A stretch of 64,000 bases of DNA from Planctomycetota bacterium (GTDB taxonomy: Bacteria > Planctomycetota > UBA8742 > UBA2392): the NCBI GenBank assembly GCA_020845475.1, contig JADLFN010000003.1, positions 29,221 to 93,220 of the forward strand, written 5' to 3'. The notes beneath the pieces are model-generated. The model was given only the letters and a program-made list of their open reading frames with translations. It was not told where the DNA came from and made no database searches. Positions 57,974 to 64,000 of this stretch are shown piece after piece. Position numbers and translations under genes: made by a program. Numbering within the stretch: the stretch's first letter is position 1; each line of letters begins with the position of its first letter.

Positions 57974-59308
57974 TTACTTGCGCGTGTGCCGCAGCGCATC
58001 GAGCGCATAGGCCGTGGCCAGCGTGGGGCTGTCTTCCTGCCACTTGGGATTGGCGTTGATCCAGCTTCCGTCCTCTCTCTGCAGCTTGCCGAGTTGGGCA
58101 ATCAATTCCGCGCGCCAGTCATGTTTGAAGCCGCGGTCGTCTTCGAGCGTGTCTTCGCCCAGAGCCTTCATGGTGCGGGCGAGGCTTTCGTAATAATAGA
58201 ACAGCCCCTGGTCGAACTGTTTGGGGTTGCGGTAGCCCGGCACTTTGTCGAGCACGTAGTTCTTGCGAATCCAGCCCAGGGCCAGTTTCACGGGCAGGTC
58301 GTCCTTCTTGAGGCCCGCGAAGAGGTAGGCGCGCAGCAGGTTGTAGGTCATGGTGCCGTAGCTGTGCAGCGTGACGCTGCCGTCTTCGTTCTCGGTGCGC
58401 TCTTCAACCATGCTTGAGTTTTCGCTGTAGATCGCGCCGCCGTAATCCTGGCTGTCCGGGCCGGCGGGTTTGATGTTCTTGCCGTCGCCGGTGCTGGTCT
58501 TGAAGCCGTCTTCCTGCACTTCGCCCGCGTTCTGGTTGCGCTTGAGGAACGTGAGCGCGTCCTTCCAGATCGGGTCGTCGCTGCCCACGCCGCAGGCCTT
58601 GAGCGCGTCAATCGCAAACGTGCTCGTGCTCATGTTCGCCGGCGGTTTTTTATTTTTGTTCACCGCGGTGTCGATTTCTTCTTTGCTGTAGGCCCAGCCG
58701 CCAAAGCCCGTGTTGTCGCGCTTGTAATCAGCCGCCGGCCCGCTGGGGTTGCCGACTTGCGACTGCTTCAAATAGTCGCGCGCCAGTTCAATCTTCTGCG
58801 TCAGCTTGCCCTTCCAGGCGCCGGCCGCGTTGAGGTCGGCCATCAGCTGCGCCACGATGCTCGTGGTGTAAACCGCGCGCAGGCCCTTCATGGCCTTGCC
58901 GTGTTCCGTGCCGAGAAACTCGAGCGGGAACAGGTGGAAGGCGCCGCTCGCGTCCTGGTTGGCGACGATGAACTCAACGCTTTCCTTGATCATCGCGTTG
59001 TTGTCGTCCCACACTTTGCTTCCGTGCAATCCCTGCAGGATCAGCGCCGTGTACGCAATCATGCCCGACTTCGGGCCCCAGCCCGCATCGGCCATCTGTT
59101 TCTGCGGCGTGCCTTGCTTGCCGTAAACCGTTTGCAGGAACTTCCAGGCCTTCTCGAACTGCGCTTCGCGTTGCGTCGCCGCATCGGGGCCGGCCAGTGA
59201 TTGCAATACCTGCGGCGCGGCTTTGGCCCGCACGGCGGGCGCTTGCGCCTGTTGTTTGACACAGCCGAGGCTGAGCAGCACTGCGGCAGCGAAAATCGTG
59301 GTCTTCAT
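57974..59308 (-). CDS. QW-repeat (squalene-cyclase-like) lipoprotein
   Basis: A 444-residue exported lipoprotein. ATG 59308 follows AGGAGG by five bases; the signal ends LLSLGC (lipobox Cys16). The mature chain is an alpha/alpha toroid with terpene-cyclase repeats (IVANQDASGAFHLFPLE, NTGFGGWAYSKE, LKRNQNAGEVQEDGF, LGKLQREDGSWINANP). It is paralogous in fold to the protein at 54544 but only distantly similar in sequence. No DXDD motif. It lies downstream of a lipoprotein gene (71-base gap) on the same strand, so the two may form an envelope operon. Confidence 0.87.
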   Translation of the reverse strand: MKTTIFAAAVLLSLGCVKQQAQAPAVRAKAAPQVLQSLAGPDAATQREAQFEKAWKFLQTVYGKQGTPQKQMADAGWGPKSGMIAYTALILQGLHGSKVWDDNNAMIKESVEFIVANQDASGAFHLFPLEFLGTEHGKAMKGLRAVYTTSIVAQLMADLNAAGAWKGKLTQKIELARDYLKQSQVGNPSGPAADYKRDNTGFGGWAYSKEEIDTAVNKNKKPPANMSTSTFAIDALKACGVGSDDPIWKDALTFLKRNQNAGEVQEDGFKTSTGDGKNIKPAGPDSQDYGGAIYSENSSMVEERTENEDGSVTLHSYGTMTYNLLRAYLFAGLKKDDLPVKLALGWIRKNYVLDKVPGYRNPKQFDQGLFYYYESLARTMKALGEDTLEDDRGFKHDWRAELIAQLGKLQREDGSWINANPKWQEDSPTLATAYALDALRHTRK

Positions 59309-59379
59309 AGTCTCCTCCTGGGTCCTTTCCATTAACGTACCGAATTCGCACCGGTTCTGACTGCCTAAGTTCAGGCACT

Positions 59380-59937
59380 TCAATCAAGCCCGGCTTCGCT
59401 GAGCGCATCAAGGGCAAGCGCCTCGATGAAGCCCTTGATGCGGCGCTCCACAAAGCGGCTTTGGCCTATCGCCCCGCCCTCATCGGGCGCGACATCGAGC
59501 AAGCGGTATTCGCGCGTGACTTCTCCACGCCCGACCTCAACGCCCGCCTGCGTGTCCACAATCAATACGGCCAGGCCCATCTTGATCATGCCTGTGGCGC
59601 GCAGCCGGTCGAGGTCGAGGCGCGTGAACGCGCCATGTATCTCATAGCGCGCGCCGCCCTCAAGCTGCGGAGCGTAGCCGCGCCGGGAGAGCTCCGACAA
59701 AAGGCCCGCGCGCACAAGCAAGAGCAGGTCGAGCTTTTCAACCTGGAGCGCCTCAGCGGCACCCAGCGCATCGCCAAAATACATGGACGGGAATTTCAAA
59801 GGCACGCCGGCGAGGTTCTTGACCTCAACAATGGCCAAGGGCTCGGAGTGGGCAATGGGCGGCGGGGCGGCGGCGCAACCGGCCAAGAGCAAACTGATCA
59901 CGATTGTCGATTGTCGAATGCCGATTGTCGATTGCAC
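59380..59937 (-). CDS. Hypothetical lipoprotein
   Basis: About 185 residues with a lipoprotein-type signal ending LLLAGCAAAPPPIAH. The start is uncertain. The frame runs to 60042 through simple repeats (reading FDFRFSIFDW), which are unlikely to be coding; GTG 59937 gives MQSTIGIRQSTIVISLLLAGC and is the shortest start that leaves a workable signal. The mature domain (LAIVEVKNLAGVPLKFPSMYFG ... LSELSRRGYAPQLEGGARYEIHGAF) has the alternating pattern of small envelope-assembly lipoproteins such as the LptE/ABC-auxiliary type; that is inference. It is upstream of the QW-repeat lipoprotein. Confidence 0.7.
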   Translation of the reverse strand: MQSTIGIRQSTIVISLLLAGCAAAPPPIAHSEPLAIVEVKNLAGVPLKFPSMYFGDALGAAEALQVEKLDLLLLVRAGLLSELSRRGYAPQLEGGARYEIHGAFTRLDLDRLRATGMIKMGLAVLIVDTQAGVEVGRGEVTREYRLLDVAPDEGGAIGQSRFVERRIKGFIEALALDALSEAGLD

Positions 59938-59998
59938 AACTCGACGCACGAGCTGTGCGCCCCAATCGAAAATCGAAAATCGAAAATCGAAAATCGCC
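59897..59998. repeat. CGATTGT / CGAAAAT tandem-unit inverted repeat
   Basis: CGATTGT-type units (59900-59934) face CGAAAAT units (59966-59996) around a small hairpin GCACA...TGTGC. The left units encode the start of the lipoprotein signal at 59937. Confidence 0.7.
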
Positions 59999-60034
59999 AA
60001 CCCTCCAGCGTTCATTTGTCTGTTTGCCCGCACG

Positions 60035-60781
60035 TCAAACAACAGGTGATTCCCACCCGTCGTAGCGGCCTTCGTATCTCTGCGCCAGCGCTTCGAGTTC
60101 GGCGGTGATCAGGTCGATCGTTTGCGCGTCCACCATGTGCTGGCGATAGACGATCAGCCCAAAGGGCAGCGCCTCGGTTTCCTCGTTTGCGACGTTCAGC
60201 TCGCGGCGCATGGCAAAGCCGTTTTCGGCGATCTTGCGGCGGAACTCCGTGCGCGCTTCCGGGCTGCCGAAGTGCGCGTAGTGATCGACCTCGCGCGCCT
60301 TGCTCAGGTCGTCGCCGTGCTCTTGCAGCGCGGCCAGCACCTTCTGGTTGTGCATGCTGCGCAGCACGTCGGGTGCGGGGTACATCACTTGCAGATATTG
60401 GTCCCACTTGTTGTCCGGCGCGCTGCCGGCTTCGAGCTTGTATTCGGGATGGCGGCGTTCCACTTCGCGCGCGGCTTGCAGTACGCCCTGCGAGCCCGAG
60501 GCGTAGAAGTAGAACTCGCGCAAGCCGCTGTGCGTGATGCGGCCGATGTAAACGGCATCCATGCGCGCCTTGAGCGTTTCCTCGAGGTCATCCTCAAGGC
60601 GCGAGGCATCAGTTTCGTCACGCTCCTGCAGGCCGGAGTCATCGGGCGATTGAAGCTGAGTGGCCACGCGCAGCGAAATGCGGCGCTCAACTTCCGGCGC
60701 ATGGGCATGCAGCGCGAGATTGAGGAACACCCCGGCCTTCTCGCCATCGAGGTCGCAGATGTAGTAGTCCCAGTCTTCCAT
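60035..60781 (-). CDS. DUF695 - RraB (RNase E regulator) fusion protein
   Basis: A 248-residue cytosolic protein with two domains. Residues 1-~135 fit DUF695 (MEDWDYYICDLDGEKAGVFLNLAL ... RMDAVYIGRITHSGLREFYFYASG). Residues ~160-248 fit the RraB domain (VDHYAHFGSPEARTEFRRKIAENGFAM ... TIDLITAELEALAQRYEGRYDGWES), whose YDGWE end is characteristic. E. coli RraB binds RNase E and alters mRNA decay. The fusion is known in proteins of unknown role, and whether this one binds RNase E is inference. ATG 60781 gives the standard start. Its 3' end borders the repeat-filled spacer. Confidence 0.85.
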   Translation of the reverse strand: MEDWDYYICDLDGEKAGVFLNLALHAHAPEVERRISLRVATQLQSPDDSGLQERDETDASRLEDDLEETLKARMDAVYIGRITHSGLREFYFYASGSQGVLQAAREVERRHPEYKLEAGSAPDNKWDQYLQVMYPAPDVLRSMHNQKVLAALQEHGDDLSKAREVDHYAHFGSPEARTEFRRKIAENGFAMRRELNVANEETEALPFGLIVYRQHMVDAQTIDLITAELEALAQRYEGRYDGWESPVV

Positions 60782-60833
60782 GGGCGCACGATAATACGTA
60801 GCGGCGACACAGGTGTCGCCCCCGGCGATAAAC

Positions 60834-61094
60834 TCAAGCGTCCGACGTCCTGTTGCGCTTGCGCAATCTGAAAAAACGAATCATGTCGATCGTGAAAATT
60901 AGCAAGCCACAGACGGTGGCCAAAAGGTCTAACGCCAGTTCATGCGAGTAGGCGAGGGCCAGCCATTTATGTGCGGTCGCCAGGCTGTGGCAGCCCAACA
61001 GAAACAGCAACAAGCCAAGAATGGCACCGAAAAGATGCCAGCCGGGTTCTTCTTCAAGCCAACTGAAGCGGTTTGGGTAGAAGCGGTTTCCCAT
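60834..61094 (-). CDS. Small two-helix membrane protein
   Basis: An 86-residue protein with two membrane helices (~16-34, FGAILGLLLFLLGCHSL; ~48-70, LALDLLATVCGLLIFTIDMI) and a basic C-terminal tail (RFFRLRKRNRTSDA). ATG 61094 (MGNRFYPNRFSW) is preferred; the frame upstream to 61199 lacks hydrophobic or conserved features. It may be read with the DUF695-RraB gene, which starts 52 bases downstream. Function unknown. Confidence 0.6.
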   Translation of the reverse strand: MGNRFYPNRFSWLEEEPGWHLFGAILGLLLFLLGCHSLATAHKWLALAYSHELALDLLATVCGLLIFTIDMIRFFRLRKRNRTSDA

Positions 61095-61218
61095 ACCCGG
61101 AATGATAACACCCGCCGCGATACGATACGCAGCGAATACACCCGCGGGAGATTGTACCGCCCCTGCTGCGACTCGGTCGCCCGATGCATCAATTCGCAAA
61201 CCGCTCTAAACTTGAATC

Positions 61219-61935
61219 ATGCCCATTGCCTGGCTGCCGCGAGAGCACTTGTTTCCCGATCCGCGCGAGGCGGACGAAAACGGCATCGTTGCCGTCGGCG
61301 GTGACTTGAACCCGCGCCGCGTGCTGGCCGCCTATGCCTGCGGCATTTTTCCCTGGCCCCATGAGGGCATGCCATTGTTGTGGTTCTCGCCCGAGCCGCG
61401 CTATGTGCTGGCACTGGAAGAACTCACGATCTGGCGTTCCTTGCGGCAGGCGCTGCACAAACGGCGCTTCACGATCACGCTCGATACGGCCTTCGCGCGC
61501 GTGATGGCCTCGTGCGGCAAGATGGTGCGCAATGGCGAAAAGGGCACGTGGATCACGCCGCCCTTGCGCCAGTGCTTTACGACGTTGCACGAAGCCGGCT
61601 TTGCGCACAGCGCCGAGGCCTGGCTCGATGGCGAGCTTGTGGGCGGGCTCTATGGGGTGTCGCTGGGCGGAATGTTCTGCGGCGAGAGCATGTTCCACAC
61701 AGAGACCGATGCTTCCAAGGTCGCGTTCGTGGCGCTGTGCCGCCAGCTCCAGCGCTGGAACTTTGATTTTGTCGATGCCGAAACCTACACCGCACACATG
61801 GCCCGCTACGGAACGCGGCCCGTGGCGCGCGCGAAGTTCCTGCATGCCCTTGAGCGCACACTGAAAAAGCCAACACGCACCGGTAAATGGGAAATCGAAC
61901 CCCAGCTAAGCCACGCCGGCGAACCCGTACCGTGA
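61219..61935 (+). CDS. aat: Leucyl/phenylalanyl-tRNA-protein transferase
   Basis: Adds Leu or Phe from tRNA to proteins with N-terminal Arg/Lys, creating N-degrons for ClpS/ClpAP. The 238-residue length is typical. The motif set is complete: FPDPREADENGIVAVGGDLNPRRVLAAYACGIFPW, WFSPEPRYVL, TWITPPLRQCFTTLHEAGFAHSAEAW, GGLYGVSLGGMFCGESMFH and TDASKVAFVALCRQL. ClpS and ClpA are not in the window. Together with McsAB it is a second protein-degradation tagging system in this segment. ATG 61219 is the first start in frame. Confidence 0.97.
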   Translation: MPIAWLPREHLFPDPREADENGIVAVGGDLNPRRVLAAYACGIFPWPHEGMPLLWFSPEPRYVLALEELTIWRSLRQALHKRRFTITLDTAFARVMASCGKMVRNGEKGTWITPPLRQCFTTLHEAGFAHSAEAWLDGELVGGLYGVSLGGMFCGESMFHTETDASKVAFVALCRQLQRWNFDFVDAETYTAHMARYGTRPVARAKFLHALERTLKKPTRTGKWEIEPQLSHAGEPVP

Positions 61936-62013
61936 ACGGCGCCCAGTGCGTGCGCGCCAAGCCAACCATCAGCGCGGGCCAAAATGTGAGTTTCTCATAG
62001 TCGAATCATGCGG

Positions 62014-63096
62014 CTACTCAATCTCGGCGGCGCGGCGATAGCGGAACGCCACCCAGCCGCCCGTGTTCCACATGTTGAACACCACGACAAAGGCAACGCC
62101 GGACTTGTCCGGCACGAGAATCTCTCCGCTGGCGTCGTCGCTGAGCTTGGTTTTGTCGATCTTGCAGTGAATGCCGGATTTGGTGTGCGGCGGCGTTGAG
62201 TATTTGCGGCGCTCCAGCACTTTCTGCTCGACAGAGTCGATATCGGCGTCGCCCGGAGGGCCGGGCACGCCTTCGGGCACTTCACCCTCAAACTTGCCGC
62301 TGATGCCAAAGCTTGCCTTCTCTCCCGGCTTGAGCGTGGGCTTCACGCCCTTCAGCGTAAACGTCATCGTGACCGGCCCCGGATCCGTGCGCACCATGCG
62401 CGTTTGGGTGACCCAGAACTTGCGCTGGCCGTAAGCACCGCTGCGCATGGCGCCGTCGCTGGAAAGCCCGGCACTCTCGGGACCCATGATTATTTCATCC
62501 AGCACCCACAGGTTCGTCGCCTTGCGCTCCGCTTTGTCAAACGCGGCCTCCGCAGCATCCAGATCTGTGGCCAGCGCGCCCAGTTTGCCTTTGAGCGCGG
62601 CGAGTTTCTTCTCGGCCTCCGCAAGCGCGGCTTCGAGCTTGTCAAACGTATCAATATCAGTCGGCACACCTTCAACGCCGCTAGCTTCCTCGGCCATGGG
62701 GTCAAGCAACTTCGATTTGAGCGAGGCAATGGAAGCTTCGTCCTTCGCAACGGCGGTTTCGTATTCCTTCTTGCGGTCCGGATTGACGGCGGCCTCAAGC
62801 TCGGTGCGATTGTTCTTCAGGCTCGATTCCAGGTCGCGCAGGCAGGTCAGGCGCGCGTTGGCACCGTCAAACCAGATCTCGGTGCGAAGCCGCGCCACAC
62901 AACCACGCATGGCCGGCACGGAGCGGCGCAGTTCATTGAAATCCGCGGCATCGGCGCCAAGTTTGTCATTGGCGGCCTTGCGCGCCGACGAGCGAGCGGT
63001 ATCCGCCCGTTCCAGGTCAGCCTTGGAATCCGCGCAAATCGGTGTAGCAATCGTCCAAAGAGAAGCCGCGAGCAAAAGCAGAGTCAGCAGGCGCAT
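62014..63096 (-). CDS. Secreted coiled-coil protein
   Basis: A 360-residue exported protein with a signal peptide (MRLLTLLLLAASLWTIATPICAD, cleavage near 22). Residues ~25-205 are helical coiled coil (DLERADTARSSARKAANDKL, LEAALAEAEKKLAALKGKLG). The C-terminal ~150 residues are beta-rich (FWVTQTRMVRTDPGPVTMTFTLKG ... VAFVVVFNMWNTGGWVAFRYR). Two cysteines in RGCVARLRTEIWFDGANARLTCL could form a disulphide. ATG 63096 follows GGAGGGAAC. I do not recognise a family. Confidence 0.8.
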   Translation of the reverse strand: MRLLTLLLLAASLWTIATPICADSKADLERADTARSSARKAANDKLGADAADFNELRRSVPAMRGCVARLRTEIWFDGANARLTCLRDLESSLKNNRTELEAAVNPDRKKEYETAVAKDEASIASLKSKLLDPMAEEASGVEGVPTDIDTFDKLEAALAEAEKKLAALKGKLGALATDLDAAEAAFDKAERKATNLWVLDEIIMGPESAGLSSDGAMRSGAYGQRKFWVTQTRMVRTDPGPVTMTFTLKGVKPTLKPGEKASFGISGKFEGEVPEGVPGPPGDADIDSVEQKVLERRKYSTPPHTKSGIHCKIDKTKLSDDASGEILVPDKSGVAFVVVFNMWNTGGWVAFRYRRAAEIE

Positions 63097-63199
63097 GTTC
63101 CCTCCGGCAACCGTGGTTTATGAAGTAACACTTAGCAAAATCCTCATCGATTGGTTGGTGTTTTGGCCATCGGCTATTTATCAAGTTCGAGCATGATCA

Positions 63200-63508
63200 T
63201 CATGCCTTTACTCGATTGCGCCAAGCGCGCGTTCGCCGTGCGGAATGGATGACGGCGTAGATGACGATGGTGTCGTTCAGCACGCGAAACACGATGCGGT
63301 ACGGAAAGACCGCTGGATAAGCCCAGCGTACTTGAAGCGCGCGATGGCGCACTCTGAATCGCTGTGGGTTTTCGGCGAGGCTTGCGATTGCCTCGCGCAC
63401 CGCTTGAAGGAACCGCGCACCCAAACCCTGCCGCTGGTTGTCGTACCACGTCTCGGCCGCGAGCAGGTCGTCATCGACCTCGGGGCGGACCACGAGGCGA
63501 TACTTCAC
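63200..63508 (-). CDS. ParE/RelE-family toxin
   Basis: A 102-residue protein of the RelE/ParE superfamily: basic, with the fold pattern MKYRLVVRPEVDDDLLAAETWYD, then GLGARFLQAVREAIASLAENPQRFRVRH, and YPAVFPYRIVFRVLNDTIVIYAVIHSARR. The final H-x-x-R pattern is typical. Members inhibit gyrase (ParE) or cleave ribosome-bound mRNA (RelE); the WYD/FPYRI form is closer to ParE. Its start overlaps the antitoxin stop by four bases (ATGA), the usual antitoxin-first arrangement. Confidence 0.93.
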   Translation of the reverse strand: MKYRLVVRPEVDDDLLAAETWYDNQRQGLGARFLQAVREAIASLAENPQRFRVRHRALQVRWAYPAVFPYRIVFRVLNDTIVIYAVIHSARRTRAWRNRVKA

Positions 63509-63741
63509 TTGCCCAGTCTCCGCTTCAACCTGGCGTCAAACTTTGCCCATGTAATCGCGGACTTCGGGTCTTTTTCATGTGCAGCCGCGCGCTCTTCGAT
63601 CAGCTTCTTGTCGGCTTCGCTTAGCGGGTCATCAGTGTCCTGCCAGCCCGGCGCGGCCAACTCGTCCAGCTTGGCCTGGATCTCGGCCCGCTCTTCCGGG
63701 CTCAGCTTGGCCAATTGCTTCAGTATCGCGCTCGTGGTCAT
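63505..63741 (-). CDS. Addiction-module antitoxin (unstable antitoxin family)
   Basis: A 78-residue antitoxin matching the putative addiction-module component family: ILKQLAKLSPEERAEIQAKLDEL followed by an acidic central part and a WAKFDARLKRRLGK end that wraps the toxin. It should neutralise the ParE/RelE-type toxin encoded immediately downstream and probably autoregulates the pair, though I see no clear operator. The four-base overlap ensures coupled translation. Confidence 0.9.
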   Translation of the reverse strand: MTTSAILKQLAKLSPEERAEIQAKLDELAAPGWQDTDDPLSEADKKLIEERAAAHEKDPKSAITWAKFDARLKRRLGK

Positions 63742-63923
63742 GAAGAAAGTTTACGCGTGGATGAGCGGGGTGCAAGCAAACGTGCAGGCCCGTTGTTGGA
63801 CATGGTCATCCTGTCGTAGTGGAAGCCCGGGCAGTTATGCCCAGGCACCTGTGCAGTTTGGTCGGGCATCGGGGGTGCCCGGCCATGACTGGCCAATGCT
63901 GCTGGATTAGCGCAAACAAATGA

Positions 63924-63994
63924 AAGGCGGATCGACCTTTTGGCCGATGGGGTGGTGTCGAGTCAACCCACGATCAAAAGAGAGGATCCGCCTT
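63924..63994. repeat. Inverted repeat at the right window edge
   Basis: Perfect 10-bp arms AAGGCGGATC (63924-63933) and GATCCGCCTT (63985-63994) with a second pair CTTTTG / CAAAAG (63937-63942, 63975-63980) inside. The rest of 63742-63923 holds no gene that I can support. It could be the end of a mobile element that continues past the window. Confidence 0.4.
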
Positions 63995-64000
63995 GTCTGA

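Noticed and set aside
59938..60042. Start of the lipoprotein at 60042 (reading FDFRFSIFDW)
   Set aside because: The sequence is simple GAAAATC repeat translated; the signal peptide would be buried.

Overview
This is a GC-rich bacterial chromosome segment with about 60 protein genes on both strands, no rRNA or tRNA gene, no CRISPR array and no complete insertion sequence that I can see. Gene content points to an uncultured lineage, most likely in or near the Planctomycetota. The pointers are many secreted or lipoprotein-signal proteins with beta-propeller, beta-helix, PA14 and squalene-cyclase-like (QW) repeats, McsA/McsB arginine kinase, a split glycine decarboxylase (GcvPA/GcvPB), a DapL-like aminotransferase, and spacers packed with palindromic repeats. 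The taxonomy is inference; no marker rRNA is present.

Layout. 1-5.1 kb (minus strand): GlnE (cut by the window edge), a nucleotidyltransferase with a small partner, and DnaK. 5.3-9.4 kb: a secreted beta-propeller protein, a small secreted coiled-coil protein and a broken class III cyclase. 8.1-11.8 kb (minus): a tight operon of AMP/thymidine phosphorylase, PRPP synthetase and an unknown protein. 12-17 kb: a beta-helix/PA14 lipoprotein and two unknown envelope proteins. 17-24 kb: orphan NuoI, an orphan histidine kinase, RsfS, an L7/L12-like-domain protein, a secretin-like lipoprotein and a GspF/PilC protein with an extra membrane domain. 24-30 kb (minus): a secreted protein, polyphosphate kinase, two DUF1801 proteins and orphans among repeats. 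30-35 kb: IspG, a possible ZipA-like-domain protein, a VOC protein, glutamate dehydrogenase and an Rrf2 regulator.

35-39.4 kb holds a pectate-lyase-like lipoprotein divergent from a CI-type HTH regulator that is coupled to a YjbQ protein. Two related operator-like dyads and a nested hairpin lie between them. 41-47.3 kb is AccD and the glycine cleavage cluster gcvT-gcvH-gcvPA-gcvPB, interrupted by a four-helix-bundle (23S rRNA IVS-type) gene; three of its spacers carry long inverted repeats. 47.9-53.3 kb: the DapL-like aminotransferase, then a tightly packed mcsA-mcsB-DUF1444-lipoprotein-marR set. 53.3-64 kb: ROK kinase, two QW-repeat secreted proteins around a long coiled-coil protein, a DUF695-RraB fusion, Aat, a secreted coiled-coil protein and a ParE/RelE-type toxin-antitoxin pair.

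How it fits together: the core genes cover nitrogen control (GlnE, GDH, glycine cleavage), nucleotide salvage and PRPP supply, protein quality control (DnaK, McsAB, Aat), phosphate storage and isoprenoid synthesis. The features most worth pursuing are the repeat-bounded four-helix-bundle gene inside the gcv cluster, the GspF protein with an inserted membrane domain, the operator pair at 37.1 kb, and the inverted repeat / sigma-54-like element upstream of dnaK.
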